A stretch of 64,000 bases of DNA from Caprimulgus europaeus (Eukaryota; Chordata; Aves; Caprimulgiformes; Caprimulgidae). This document shows positions 39,181-53,700 of this stretch, one piece after another; the first letter of the stretch is position 1; every line of letters begins with the position of its first letter. The notes under the pieces are model-generated. The model ran no database searches. It was not told the origin of the DNA and worked only from the letters and a program-made list of their open reading frames with translations. Location: assembly GCA_907165065.1 (NCBI GenBank), contig OU015525.1, positions 48,471,037 through 48,535,036 on the forward strand. The letters are read 5' to 3'. The position numbers and the translations under genes were made by a program.

Positions 39181-41964
39181 ATTATCTCCTAGCATTTGTT
39201 TTACAAAAAGAGCAAGTGTTGCAGGAACATACAGTGAAAGGTTAGCAAGGGAGGCAGTAGAATACCCACAGATAGACCTTAGGAGTGATCTTTAAGACTT
39301 TGATGAATTATCAGAACAATAAGCTGTGACATTTGGAGGTAATAACATTGTCAAAATTTTATGGACCCTTCATCACCCAGAGCAAGACAAGACTCTGAAA
39401 AACTTGGGGACCCTAATACAGTTATTATGACCTGAGTGAGCCAGTCTGGTCACACTGTTGTACAAAGTTAGAGTAAACACAGAAGGGACATAAATTGGAC
39501 AAAAACACAGAGGTGTGGAAAGTCACTACCTGGCTGTGTGAGAGGTGGTTTGTTTAGAGTGAAGAATGAGAATATGATAAAAATAGACCATATAACAAAT
39601 ACAGTCGAGAAGAGAAATTATGTGTTTCATTTTACTTTTTCATAATATTAGGAAAAGTGTTATGTGACAGGGTTAGTTTGTAACAAGGAAACTGGTGTTA
39701 TTCCTGGAGGACTCAACTTTTATAAATTTCTGCCCAGAACTGGCTGCAGCATCACTCCTGCCTACTCCCATGTGTTTCCCTATCTTTGAAACAGCCAGGG
39801 CAACGCTCTCTTAAAGATCAGAAATACAAGAAAACATAAAGCCAGCAAGTCTAAAGCTGATAAGAGGAATTATATTTTGTTACCAAATGGAAACTCCCTG
39901 ATGCAGTATATAACTGACAGCAAATACTATTCAGCTCAGCATGGGCTGGTACAGTGAGGTTCACCCAGGCTGGTCCCTAGGAGAGAGAGACAGGAGAGAA
40001 GGCTGTGCAAAGGCTGGACTTAGTGCACTACAACAAAACTGTCATCCATTTTTAAGGAGAACTGTACTGGACCTTTCATATTAAATGACTAAATTTTGTA
40101 ATCCAATGGTTCCTTTCACTGTTCTTTTGTATTTTCCTTCCCTTACTCCTTCAGTGGTCACATCCTGTTGCAAAATTACTAGTGGAAAATGTTCAGTTCA
40201 GTATGGGCTATTTGAAATTTTGTCAGTTTTGGAGTGGGCAAGAAAGAAATTGAGAGATGCTTGAATAAGGAGAAATTCTATTTTAAGGACATTAATAGGG
40301 CATGATTAAAGCACAGAATAAGCTCCTTTCATCTCACAGCAAAGACAATATTTGGGGGATGTCAGGATTACGAGTTCCTTGAATGACTAGAGTTCAAAAT
40401 ACTCCTATTTGTAATTTTGTGGCTAGTGGCACTTCAGGGTCCCAGAGTCACCAGAGGAAATTACAGAGAGGGAAATAATGTAGAGAAGAAACTAAAAGTT
40501 TATTAAGACACAAATCACAGTGGAGGAACACAAGATGAATTTTGTTCCCACATGTAGTACATGCTTTAGTCTGCAAGCTAAGAAATAATACAAAACTTCT
40601 CTACCTAACCTGATCTACAAATAAAATCAATTTAATTCCTCCACCTTTTCCTGTTAGTAAAGAGTGACAGTATAGGTAAAATGTAGGTGACTTCAGGGTC
40701 ATATATTGTCAAGACTGAATTTTTTTTGTTGGTTAGCTAAAAAAATAAAAAAAAAAAAAAAGAAAAGGAAGGTAAGAAGGTCACATTTTGTCCTTTTTAA
40801 TCAGTGTCCCTGGTGGATGCTTTTGCTCTTGCTCTTACAGGGTATGTTATAAGAAACTGCATTTGAAAGCCCAGTATTTGACTTCTGGTTTTGTCTAACA
40901 GGACTGATAATCTTAGGTGCAAAATTGCTAACCTATGAGAGTGCTGAGATGTCAGGCCTTACAGAGGCCACTAAAAAATAGGAAGCATTCAATATGTGAT
41001 GGGCTTCCCACAAACTGTTTATAGAGACTCCTAGGGTAGCACTTACTGCTATGTGTATGTGAGAAGGGGAGGGCAGGAAAGGGAACAGCTAGCTCACTGT
41101 TTTCTGTTCTCAAGGACAGATTGTGTAATGTCCATAGGTGGGTACACATCTTTAAATATATTCTGAGTCTTAATTAATTTGGCATTCATGTCTGTCAGCC
41201 ACAAAAGAGCGATCTGTGAGCTGCTCAGAGCATCTTTCACTGTGCCAGGGTTTCTGAGAAGGTGGTTAGAACCTCACAGGATTAGACACACTGGACAAAA
41301 CCTGCTATATTTAGCTGTGCATAGGGAGTTCCCTGTTTCCTTGCTTCTCTATTACATTTGCAAATAAGTGTTCTGCTGAAGGCATTAATAAGTGGTATCA
41401 ATAACTTCTTCAATCCGTAAAGTTATCACAGAGAAGGGCAAAACTGTTTGCTGTGTAGAAAGTGCAACTGTGACCCCATACGCTGGCAAGCAGAACAGCA
41501 GAAGTCACTGTCCTAAGCCTAAGAAATGAATATCAGGGTCTGTTCAGAAGTTAAAACCAAGCAGGTGGAGCATTCCCTAGTCACACATGGAGAAGGAAAG
41601 AGTTACTTGGTACACCATGCATTTATGAAAGGTTATGGGTACACAGTTAAACAGAGAGAAGTGCTTTTGTACTCTATTTGGAGAAAAAATGAAAGAAATA
41701 GGTGCCCAAAAAACACAGGTTTACCTGGAGAGGCAGCCATGGAAATTGCGGACATGTTTCCATTGTGCTCAGGAGAACCTCGCTTTTGCTATGAACAGAT
41801 GACACCAAAGGTTAATTTGAAACTATGATTATTTGAATAGAATAACTACAAAGTAAGGTAATGATAGTAATTATAATGTCCACGACTTCTATTACATTTT
41901 TTATCAGCAGATATCAAAGTTTATAACAACTGTTATATGCATCCAAACTGGTGTTTAAGTTTTG
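39181..41964 (+). other. KCTD1: KCTD1 first intron, nothing coding recognised
   Basis: AT-rich intronic DNA, possibly including more of the LINE relic at its left end. An A-rich stretch lies near 40738-40768. No exon or RNA gene is recognised. Confidence 0.5.
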
Positions 41965-42075
41965 ATACATTTTACAGAAAGGGAAACTGCTGTACAGAAG
42001 ATGGAGTGACCTATCCAAATTCAGCCAGGAGGCATTTGGCTGAGCCAGAAATAGAAACCAGAGTGCCAGCCCAGT
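41965..42075 (-). mobile_element. MIR SINE (inverted)
   Basis: The + strand carries the inverted MIR core: ACATTTTACAGAAAGGGAAA, then GAGTGACCTATCCAAATTCA, then GCTGAGCCAGAAATAGAAAC. The open frame here (41937-42140) is therefore a repeat artefact. Confidence 0.72.
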
Positions 42076-43794
42076 GGGGAAGGCTTCTTAACATGGAACC
42101 AAGGAGAAATGGGAACAAAGTCTTCACACTTCAGCAGTGAGAAGCGCCAGCTATCTTATTCACCATTTCTTTAGAATACTTTTTTTTAAAGATGAGTATT
42201 TAGTTTATCACTAAGCTTGCTCTTCAGTTCCTCTACAGGATGAAAACAAACGCTTAAATGAGCTTCTTCTGCCAACCCCACCCAACACCTACTCAGTTAC
42301 AACAGATGGATGAGTGCCACAGACCAGATGTCAAAGTTATACAAAAGTTGACACTACACAAGAAACTGTAGCACTCCGCAAAAAAGAACCGCTCCCACAG
42401 TAACATTATTTCAATGCCAGATTGCACTGATCCCTGTTAGAAGTGATGTGGACAGAACCCAGACAGCTAAGCTTGTAGTTTGCTGCTGCAACTTCCTGAA
42501 ATAGTTCAGTCCCTTTTAATAGTCTTGTCTAAACTGTGTTGTCCTCCAAGGGTGGGAAGCATTACTGAAAGAGGATATAGAAATACCTGACTGAAGTCCA
42601 AGAGAGACGGGATGACTGTCTCCTCTCCTTGCAACAGCTTTGATTATACCTGCTTTTGTAGTGCCTAGTAAATAGGGCTACTCAAGGTGCTCCTTGACAC
42701 CCTTGGACACTGGCCTTGAAGGACAAATGATATCTCTTCTAAGAGATTCTCCATTCCTAAAAGAGGAAGAGGTTCAGATGTAGCATGGACAGGGACATAT
42801 GTATCTGAAGAAGGTATAAACCTTTGACATTTATATAGGTTGCAGCTTCATTCAAATAGTTTCTATGATGTTGTACTAATTGACTACTTTAAATATGAAG
42901 CAGGGTACCCTTCCAAGGAAATGTGAAGGCCCTGCAGGTTGGATAGGTGGCCCAGGGTTACTGGGCTTTCCAAGGAGATTGGTCACCCCAGGTAGCATGG
43001 GATAATGACCTGAGCCAGGTGAGCTCCCCTGGAGTTCTGGAGCATCTGTAGTTGGTACCACAGAGTTCAGATGGAGATGCCTTTGCAAGCCTAGTTTGAC
43101 TTCATCCAAAGTAACAACCTTTGGAAACAGAAACATGTACAATGGGACTGGTACACTCTTCCAAGAGAGTCTCAACAGTCCAGACAGGAAACATGTACAA
43201 AGCAGTTGTCTGGCAAGAAAAGTTCTGTCAAAACTGAAGCTTTTTTTCTGGAATGTATCTGTTCTGATTAAATCCTATCCAGGAAAGGTTTCTCAGAACT
43301 GAGTGTACAAATGACCTAGAAATGCCAAAGGTCTGCTGATGTGAGGAACTACATAGGAAGACCTGAACACCCGGAAGCAGTATGAAAGGTCCTCACCTCA
43401 GAATTGTGAGTGATTTTCTTTTTGTCCTAATGGGGATTTGAAACAACATTTTACGGAAAGGAAATGCCAAGTTCCAAACACACAGTTGTAACTGTCACAT
43501 TCTCCCCATGCTGCAAGAAGCACTTTGCATAAAGGAATGGAAATCCAGGGAGATCACAGCTAAAACTGTTTACTAATTTTAAGTTTGAGCTGATGAGTGT
43601 CTATCTTTTTCAGAATATTTAACATTTTTGTAACATTCTGTTCCATTAGCAGCATTAGCACACATACAATGAGTGCTTAGGTCTTTCACAAATGAGATCT
43701 CAAGTGATTTGAGTCAGGCACCCACAGCATAAAAAGAGGCTTTTGGTGCCCACTTTGATTTGGTTTAAGTGAATAGTCCAGTATCTTAACATAG

Positions 43795-43860
43795 GAACTT
43801 TGTGGCAGAGCCAGGGATAGAATCAAAAGATGTATCTTCAGCTCCAGGCAAATCTGCAGA
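43795..43860 (-). mobile_element. Possible MIR/L3-type fragment (inverted)
   Basis: GTGGCAGAGCCAGGGATAGAA resembles the inverted segment common to MIR-like SINEs and L3. The rest is too diverged to be sure. Confidence 0.4.
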
Positions 43861-46800
43861 CAAACTGTCAGACTACAGATGCCTATTCAATGAGTCCCAT
43901 CCATCCTGGGCACTGAATGAGGCAAAGGCCCTGTAGAAAAAGGAGGATGTGATTAGATCATTAAGTGCAAAAGAAAATGTGGCAGTAGGAGAAGAAGCAC
44001 AGCCAAGCTGGCTTTAATCTAGCTAGCGGGGAAACATTTTTATTGTAGATGTGGCTGTATGGAAGACTCCCGTGTTGGGTGACTTGCGTTAATGTCACAC
44101 CCTTAGGTTGCTGAGCAAACTTACCATATTCTCTTTGGTGCCCACAAACTCTCAGCAACATAAGAGAGTCAGGATCCATCCTCAGATTAAAGCTTAGTCA
44201 TGTTCCTGCTGCCTTATCACATTCTCTTTATTTGCAGCATGCGTGTGGGATGCTGCAGACATGGCAGACATGACCTGAAATACTAAGGCACTACGTGTAA
44301 AATAATGGCTGGTCCTTGGCAGCAAAGTCAGGAATCATGCACATTTTTAATATTCTGTAAGATTTTTGCTTTTTACCATGGTGCAGTCTTAAAGAATATC
44401 ATCTATTTCAGAATCCTTATATTATATCTGTGTATTCCTGCATTTTAGAGAAATCCTGATAGTATGTCCATAAAGCACAGGAGTTAATCCATGTTAATCC
44501 TTAACTGACTCCAGAACAATGGCGTGTGAATGCAAATTCTTTGTGGATATTGGACCTCATTACTGTGTTCCCATTGGAGCAGTGACCTCACCATTTTGGC
44601 TTTTATTGTGTTAGTACTGTTTAACACTGTGGAAATGGAAGTACCAGAGGTTTTTAAACGTGGTTATTGAATTCTGTGTGCTTTAGTAGAGGGTTTTTAT
44701 GTCATACAGTTTTGCAAGACAGAAGTTTGTAGTGTGTTGCTCTAATTCCTAAGATGGAAAGCAGACTCCCTGATGTATCAAAGATCAAAGAAGTGGTACC
44801 CATTTGTAGCTACACAGGGCTTGGGTGATGTTCTCATCAGAAAGGTGGCTTGCATAGGTCATCTTCACAACTACGCAGCTGTGATAACAACGATGAGACT
44901 CTCTTAGTACAACTGCAGGTCAAAATGAAACAAAAACTCTTCCATTTATCAGTCACATTAGTAAAACTGTCAAAGGTAAACAAGTCCTGATATGGTACAG
45001 GAAGCCTAGTAACAGAGAATGGGGAGGACTGGGTAGATCTTTTGGAGTTCTGTAGTTGGTCATTTTGTACTACTTGATTAGCAGATTGCTGTCATTTCTT
45101 GCAGTAAATATTTTCTTTGTGACAATTCTGTTTGATTAAGTGTTGGAGAAAACAAGGGGAAGTAAAGAAGAAAACCAGGCAAAGCATATCAGTTCTGCAG
45201 GTCATGGAGTTAAAAGTTGAAAGAAGGGGCAGAGAAGGAGGAATGGTCTGCAAATAAACAAGAGGAAGAAAAAACAATAGAAGTATGACACAGAAAAGAA
45301 CAAATTTGGAGTGAAGTGCCAAATACGTGCCTCTCAAGTGCAAAGTTCCCAGTGGAGTCCCCAAGTAAGGGTACAAATCAAAGTTTCAAATGTTTTCAAT
45401 CGATGCACTTCCCATTCCATAGTCTGTCCCCAGAGACAGTTATCTACCTCTAATCATCCAATAGCCCTTCAGGAGCTCTGGTAGGTGGCAAAGGGAAGGA
45501 GCATCTGAGGCCATGGTTTCTGCAGCTGAGAAGACTAATTTCCCTTCATTTAAGGATTTATCTTTTTCATAGTTCTAAGGATGACTGCTCCAATGTTCTT
45601 AATCATGTGTGTGCCTACGTGATGGGAAATGTGCAAGAGCATTTGGGGACTGTGGCTTTGGTACATGGCAAATGGCAATTAACGGAACAAAATCTGCCTC
45701 TGGCAAATTAACCTTGCACAGAATTCTAGAGAGGTTTTTTTCATTGGTTTTGTTTTGAAATTGAGGTTATAATTTTGAAATGTTCATGGGGATGGAGTCC
45801 TTCTCTGACATATGCACTTATTTTTCAGTCCTTTTTCCCACTTCTATTTGCTTCGGCATTGGCCTGCATCCTTTTGTGTGTATTGCCTCTGATGCCTGAC
45901 TCATTATGGCAACAGAAGTGTTGATGCCAGGCCCAGAAGCAGTACTTAAAAACCTGCTATTCTCTCTCCTTCAAGCTCAAAGCTAACCCAGTTTGTGGCA
46001 AATGAAAGAAATGCAATCATTTGGCACCTTGTCCATGCATCAGTTTGGAAACATAAGACCTTTCTCCTTCACTTTTCTGAGTCTTTTTCTGTTTGACTAG
46101 GCTGTCATAAAGCCCACTAACTCTAGGGTGTGGAGTTTAATGCTTTGGAAGGAAATGACTGGTTTATTGCATTCTTTCCTGGGTTGCCAAGCCTCTTCCC
46201 CCGCCTCACCTACCAGTATATTTCCCAGTGCCTCATATCCAGGAATCAAGAGATTCTCAGATTTAAAAGGGAGAAACAATCATCCTTTGCACTTATGTTT
46301 GGGATAGAGGACAAATGGAGAGGGCAGTGGGAGAAGAGGAAGGTAGGATAGGACTTGAAAACAAAAGAAATGCAATCTGAAAACTCAAAACCATAAGTTA
46401 AGTGAATACTCCCAAATAATAATCAAGGCTTTTTCTTTATACTTTTTTGAGAATGACTTGTGGTCATGGATACTTGAGACTGACAAGGACTGGACACTGT
46501 TGTACCCAAACACTTGGAAGGACACATGACTGAAAGCACAGAGTACTCCCCTATGCATGGCGAGGGAGATCGGTACCAGCAGACTGCTGCAGCGCTTGGT
46601 GCCACCTTGAGCAGAGAATCACAGCTGTTTTGGGCCACGTGCCAAGGTGAGGAGTTGGAACCTCTTGAGGAGGCAGGCAGGGTTATGCAAAAATGGATGA
46701 ATTTGGAGAAGGAAGGGGAGGATCATCCTGTCTTTCCCACAGATATTAGCGCTGTTTGTTCAGCTGTTTGTATGCTTCCATAGGAACAACAGAGCAGCCA

Positions 46801-49800
46801 GGGATTCTCCCAGAGAAATGTGGGAAGTTGTCCACCCTGAGATATAATCACAGCTCAGGGATGAAGGGATTTATCTCTTGTCAGATAGCTGGGCATGTAC
46901 TTCTGCTCATTCCTGAAGGAAGAATAGGTGGTGAAGGAGGAGGTATGAGAGGAAGAACAAGGGGATTAGCAGAGAGCGGAGTACAGATGAGGAGAGGAAA
47001 CATTGTCCAAGCTGAGACTGGCGTGCAGCTTTTCCGTTACCTGGGTGTAATGCAGAAAGGAGAGGGGAAAAACTGAGGAGTTTCTCATAGAAGAGTAACA
47101 GCAGAAGGAAGAGCACCAGGCCCAGGACATTTATCAGCCAATTTTGCCGGCATGAGACTGGACTGCCAAGAGTGGCGTGAAAGGAGAAAAAGCAGGAAAA
47201 GGGGTCTAAGATAAATTTCTCCACAGTTGCTTTTAGTTAGAGTGAACAGTGAGAAACTAGTAGGTTTTGTACCCCTTTGGAGACTGCAAAAAGGCAAATG
47301 CAAGAAGCCTTGGTGTGTCTTAAACCAGACCTCCTGTTCACTTTCAGCCACGTTCAGGGTGAAGTGACTCTGTCTGCCAATGACAACACTTGCATGACCT
47401 CTGCAAGATGTGTGCTGCTTGGCACCAGTGTCGAGAGTCCCTATCAGTGTCCCAGGAGAAATCCTCTCTTGCCTCTGCAGGCACAGTAAATTTACTTAAG
47501 CTTTGCTTGTGACACAAGCAGTTTGACTTGAGACAAGGCTGCTGAAAGTGTTGCACAGAGCTGACTCAAGGCTCTAGCAATGCAGAAGCTGTTGAGGGCA
47601 CAGATTGCCTTGAGGAGCTCTGGCTCCTCTTCTATGTTACCTAAGCCACAGCCCTAGAAAATGAGACTTGCTCCTGTTGCTGCCTTCACCAAAGGAGAGT
47701 CACTGCTGGGATGGAAAAGAGTCTGATCGCACCCCTTGTCAGCTGTGGGATGAAGGAAGTCTGGCTCTACAGCACCCTTTTTCTAGCTCTGTCACATTTG
47801 TCCCCTCCCCTTTCTTTGTCAAATGTGTTATGGCCCTGAATCCTGTCTACCACTGCCCCTTCACTGGGACTGCAGAATTCAAATTCAGTTGTGCTACCGA
47901 GAAGAGTTCACCTGTTCTGGATATAGAGCTCATGAATATGCCTGTATGTGGCCAAGGATCATAGATGGATCAGGCCTATGGGAATGCTCCCACAGTGACT
48001 CTATGCGCTGGGACTGCTGATGGGAAGAAACAGCAGGCAGCCAGACCATGTCCTCTTCTATTAAATGTTCCTCTCAGCAAAGTATAGGATGAATTGCACA
48101 CAGTTTGACAACAGGATGGCTTTAGGGCTGCAAAGGCTCGGATAATTGCCAACAGACTTAGGGAGCACACAGGGATTGTTGAAGGAAAGTGCAATCTAAG
48201 TGGAAGTAATTTCAGAACCACTTCATATTCTTTTGTAGTCCAACTTCAGCCCTCCACCTTTTCCTGTCATTCACTGTTTTTCCAGCTTATTTTCCTTGGT
48301 TAAGCCAGCCCAGCCTTGACATTCTGGTATCAGATCTTCTCTGATAGAACTGTGGCAGTGGTTCAAAAGGAGCAAGACAGGATGCTAATGGAGGAAATAG
48401 CCCTCTGTTTGGTCTGGATTTCTGGGTTGTTTGTTTTGGTTTTTTTTTCAGGAGAGGTTTATTTAAGTGGAATGTTCATGGTGAAATTGTATTTCTATCT
48501 GTTATGACCTTGCAAGTCATCATCTGTCAGACTGGTTGTCATGAGTCCAAGATGAGCTCCTCCTGATATTGCTAGTTTTGCAAATGTGGTGGGAGATTTT
48601 CTAGAGTTCCTGCTCTCTCCTAGAAAATTTTAATGACTCAGAGCTCTGTATTAGCAGGGCAAAATTAAGGTCTCATGTATATCATGAGGGCACAGCAGCA
48701 GCCTTGGTATCCTTGCTGTTAAATCTGAATGTCTTTTAAAAATAGAATAGTAAGTTGAATGATGGTTGACTACACCGAGCAAGGGGGCTTCTTATTTCTT
48801 CCATGAGGAAACTAAGCCAAATATGTGATGCAGATTATTCTACCAGAAAATTTTTAGTTCTTGTGCCCAAATTACTGACATTTTCCCCCAAGGTGTATAC
48901 ATTTTGCAGCGAGCACAAACAGTGGGGCATGGATCACCACAAGCTCTCAGATAACTGCAAACAGCTGAGACTCAATTCTCCTTCCTGTTTACTAAGCCAT
49001 ACTCTGTTGGCAGAATCAACAGAATCAACCCAGACCATGTCAGTCCAGAACACAAGGATACTCTTCATCCCATCTTCATGATGGGATGCAAAAGAAGAGG
49101 TGCAACCAGTCATCTTAGATTTGAAGTTTTCTCTTTTCTTGCTTTTAGGTTGCTTCTTGAAGTACTTTTCTTTGCAGTATTAGGTAATAGGTGCTTCGTA
49201 GTAGTAGGTAATTTCCACATGGCAAATGTGTCCTCTTCATTATCCAACCACACGTTTTCAAACTGGTTATGCCAATACAATTACTGCCTATTTCTGTGTA
49301 CTGTTCTGTTGACTCAGTGACACTTGAGGAAAGAGATCCTCTTTTGGCACTGTGTAAAACTCTTGTGTCTTCCAAGCCAGAAATTTTGTTACCCGTTTTT
49401 GGTTTTTTTCTTTATTTACCTTAGTCTATTTTCAGTTTAGGCGGGTTTTTTGGTTCTGGTTTGGGTTTTTATTCTATTTCAAAACATATCCAAAATTGTA
49501 GATCATTCACAACATTTTTTGTGTTGTTTCATGTCCTTGTTAAAATGACGGGTAAACTCTTCATACAGGCAAGTGCTAGCTTGCCTACTGCCTATTAAAA
49601 TAACTGTTTACGCATAGGACTTTGAGAAACTACTGTAGGACCAGTATTTACCCCCTTTCATTTAAAAATGTGTCATTACTGATGTACTATGTGGAGCCTT
49701 GCCTTATACAAATATCACAGTGCTTACGTTCAAATTATGATAAAAAATGTTGTTTGACTTTTATGAAACTTTCAGAAGGTGAAAACTCTTCTTGCTTATT

Positions 49801-49995
49801 TATTTCAAAATTCTCCTATTGACCAGTAGGTAAAAAAGTAAAAATATTATAAGCTTGCAGAAACAGGCATTATGCCACTAAAATGTCCAAAAATACTGAA
49901 AAATTATCAGTTTTTGTATATTTGCTATTTTAACAACTGTCACCCAGCTCTAGATAAAACCTAAAAAGACAACCCTTCAGAATACCCCTTTGTAT
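43861..49995 (+). other. KCTD1: KCTD1 first intron, nothing coding recognised
   Basis: Non-coding intronic DNA. Open frames such as 46514-46783 (89 codons) and 47668-47964 (98 codons) have fairly ordinary amino-acid composition but no recognised domain, partner exon or signal. Confidence 0.5.
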
Positions 49996-50572
49996 CACAA
50001 ATAGCATGGCCAGCAGGACTAGGGAAGTGATCATCCCCCTGTACTCGGCACTGGTGAGGCCACACCTCAAGTACTGGTTTCAGTTTTGAGCCCCACACTA
50101 CAAAAAAGACATGGAGGTGCTGGAGTGTGTCCAAAGGGCAACAAAGCTGGTGAAGGGTCTAGAGCACAAGTCTTACAAGAAGAGGCTGAGGGAATGGGTG
50201 TTGTTTAGTCTCAAGAAAAGGAAGCTAAGGGGAGACCTTATCGTTCTCTACAGCTACCTGAAAGCAGGTTGTAGCAAGGTGGGTCTCAGTCTGTACTCCC
50301 AAGTAATAAGCAATAAGATGAGAGGAAATGGCCTCAAGTTGTACCAGGGGAGGCTTAAATTGGATATTAGGAAAAAAATATTTACTGAAAAGGTTGTCAA
50401 ACATTGGAACAGGCTGCTCAGGGAAATGGTCTAGTCACCGTCCCTGGAGGTATTTAAAAGATGTGTAGATGTGGTGCTTAGGGACATGGTTTAGAGGTGG
50501 ACTTGGCAGTGCTAGGTTAATGGTTGGATTTGATGATCTTAAAGGTCTTCTGCAACCAAAGCCATATTATGA
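49996..50572 (+). mobile_element. CR1 LINE 3' end with C-terminal ORF2 remnant
   Basis: Begins near the CR1 segment TGGCCAGCAGGACTAGGGAA and GTACTCGGCACTGGTGAGGC, and runs to the 3' tail TGATGATCTTAAAGGTCTTC. An open frame at 50111-50434 retains ORF2 C-terminal motifs ([32 protein letters not shown]) and then hits a stop where other copies continue with VDAPSLEVF. About 575 bases survive. The element is 5'-truncated and inactive. Confidence 0.93.
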
Positions 50573-50657
50573 CTCAGAGAGCATCCACAAAACCATAACT
50601 CAGTTGTCTGTCCCTTGGGTGGGCTTCTGAGTAGGACAGTGAAGGGGTGTAGTAGCG

Positions 50658-50709
50658 TTTGTTCATGGCATTTGTTCGTGGCATTTGTTCATGGCATTTT
50701 TTCATGGCA
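50658..50709 (+). repeat. 13-bp tandem repeat, four copies
   Basis: TTTGTTCATGGCA-type unit at 50658, 50671, 50684 and 50697, with single-base differences in the second and fourth copies. It lies about 85 bases after the CR1 end. Confidence 0.9.
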
Positions 50710-53700
50710 TTAGGGAGACTCTTCATGAGATTGGTCAGAGAACATGAAGAAATTAAGGTCTGACTACCTTCCCCAGCATGGGGGTGGTTGTGTAGCTCCT
50801 GCATGTTACTAGTACTACTGCTGAGAGCTGAAAATCTCAACGTGACTTCTTGAAACAGTACCAGCCTTCTTGGGCCCCACAGAGCTTAAGAGCCAGAGGT
50901 ACCCCTGCAAGGGGCAAACTTGTTTTGCCAGGCAGCCAAAAAGCCTCTGGGCTTGAACTGTCCATACAACAATTTTTCAGCAACCCCACTAGGTCAGAGT
51001 GATTATAACAATCTTAGGTGGACAGTTTAGCCATGTGTTTCTGCCATAGTATAGCATCAGAATAATTTTCCCACAAGGTTTTGGATGTGGCCTAAGCCAG
51101 GAAGCTCAGCAGGTAGGTTCAAGCAGATTTCCTGTCTGTGGGTGCTAATAAGTGCTGCTGACCTCAGTGGGACATCAGGATTTTTCTAGATTATTCAGCA
51201 GCATGCAGGGTTCTCTCTACCTGGCCCTAATTAGCCCATGCACTAGTGGCCAAGCTGGAATTCAGACGACAAAATCCTGTCCCTCCCTGTTTGGGATCTG
51301 AGAAGGTCATTTGAAGTGATGAGTTAACAATTTGAACCTAGAACTTCCTTTCAGATAAAGTGCCCATGCCCAAAACATTACAAATTAATCCAGATACTTT
51401 GATCCCTTTAGCTTCACAAACAAATCTCCTGTAATTCTTCATCTCAATTTTACATATGACTGAGATTCCTAAGTACTTAAACACCAGTACTTTCTGATGG
51501 AATAAAACTAGTTCTTCAAGAATATTACTAAACTTAGCAAAGCCCAATATATCTTGCTGAAGAAAAGAAAAGCTTTAAAATTTGGGAACTCCAGTGAAAA
51601 TAGAATGAAGCTGATTAACTGTTGTATCTAGAGTTGGACAGAAAAAGCCAGCTGTGATTGCTGAAAATGCAGTGAAATAGTGGGAGCTTTTGGTAGAAGT
51701 ATCCTGAAAGTCACATCTAGCTAGTTTTAGAGGAAAAAAAATTGTGGTGCAGGATGTGTGAAACACAGAAAGGCTGTATTTTCCTTCATTCTTCTACCAG
51801 TGTGCCAGAAAGACCAAAGGTCAGGTTTTCAGAAGAACACTGTGTTCACTAAGTCTAATTTAATTATCTACATAAGCAGTCATGTTTGCAAATGGCTAAG
51901 CACCAAGCAGCTCCCATGGAAACCATATCAGGTGCAAGCCTGTTTAAAAGTACAGCTGGTTTAAATACCTATACAATAGCTTTTAAATGCAGAGACCTTC
52001 TAATAATCAGAACAGTTATTGGTTCTGAGAACGTGACGAATTCTGAACATTTCAAATTTCCCAGAGTAGTTCCTTGTGATTCTTTGACTCTTCTAAACAT
52101 TTTGGAAAGAGGAGAGAAAAATGGCTTGCATAGGATTTAGATGGTGATTTTTTGATAAAGAAATCCCGAGAGGAAAAGAGGTCAGTAATTTAGAGACTTG
52201 TCCAGAAAACCAAGTCAAGTTACCAGCTTAGTTCTCATAGGCAAGCTTATCTGGGAAATCCCAGGAGTGCTAACCACCAGTCTTCAGAATAAGAAGTCTA
52301 TCTTAAAAATCACAGGGATTTCTTTTTCCTAAAATTATAAAACTATGGTTCTCCACCTGATTTCCAAGTTTTTTACAGAGCAGTAATTCAGGGTTCCAAA
52401 CTTGTCTTCCAAACACTAATTTTCAACCCCTCTGTTCCAGCATACGGAGAAGGAAACTCCAAACCTACTAAGTATCACAAGCCTGTGTGATTTGGCAACC
52501 CAGTTATCAAGATGTTACTGTCAAGGCCAAATCCATAGGAATAACCTTGAAATAAAGGCCCTATTGTCTCCCACAAGCTCTTCAAATTATCCGTACCCCA
52601 AGAAACTTCGCAATTGGAATAGGATGCTGGGCATTTTGGAAAGAGATTAAATTGTTCACGGCTGCCTGGGAATTAACAAACTTCCTCCTCTTTACAGTGG
52701 AATGCAGCATATTTCTGAGCCAGGTGGAGGATACCATGTGAGGTTCTTGTAGGACCTGGAGTTGGCACAAAGAACAACATTTTCAAGTCTGCACATATAT
52801 CTGAGTTACCAGGGCTCAATAATAATTTTCTGGCAGATTAGTCCTGCCCTACAGCAGGTTTCTCTGATCACTAAAGCCAGAATGAAAGCAATGGGTCTGG
52901 ATTTCACACTTTATATTCTTCCAGACTGAAGCTTTGATTTTAAAAACTGTTTTTTTTCCTGTGACACCAGTCAACAAGAACAAGTCTGACAATACACAGG
53001 TAAACAGCAGAGTAAACAGCTCCATTACAGGCCAAGTGACACACTCATAACTTGAAGGAAATTATTCAGCATAACTCGATAAACCTCTGACAAGATTGCT
53101 AATGGAGAGATTGTGCACTGCAAATTGCAAATGTGACCTTGTTTTGTCCAAGGCAAAAGAAGAGCTTACAATTTTTTTCTTGCTTATGTTAACAATGCTC
53201 ATTGATCCTAAAAACCAGGGTCTTTACTAGCAAATAATTACCTGCATGTAATTAAATAATTCAGTCCATGAATGCGCAAAGTGTTGACTCTGAGGGTTTT
53301 TTAAATTGTTTATTTGATGACACCTTCAGTTTGGTGAAAGAAGCTGGATTTTAGGCTTGATCTTCACGTAAGGAAACTTTGATTTGGGCACAGTTTAATC
53401 TTTCACAAATAGAAAATGGCAAGGTACAACTCAGGTACAAAGCAAGGTACAACTCAGGGATGGACAAAAAATGTTGCACTTAAGCCTTCTCAACAGTTGA
53501 AGATGTAATTTTTTTAGAATGCCAAACTCTAAGAAAATACTGATGCTCACCAGCTGTTAGAAGGTATTTTTCATCTGTTTTAGTATTACCTGATACTGAA
53601 AACACAAGAGGTACGTCCAATGCACCCAGTCTTTTTCAGTAAACTTGATAAGCTTTCTCTGTCTTATCTCTGTATCAATTTAGTTTCTTTACTTTTCCAA

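Noticed and set aside
41937-42140. 67-codon + frame
   Set aside because: It lies across an inverted MIR SINE.
50111-50434. 107-codon + frame as a host gene
   Set aside because: It is a CR1 ORF2 remnant within a truncated LINE.
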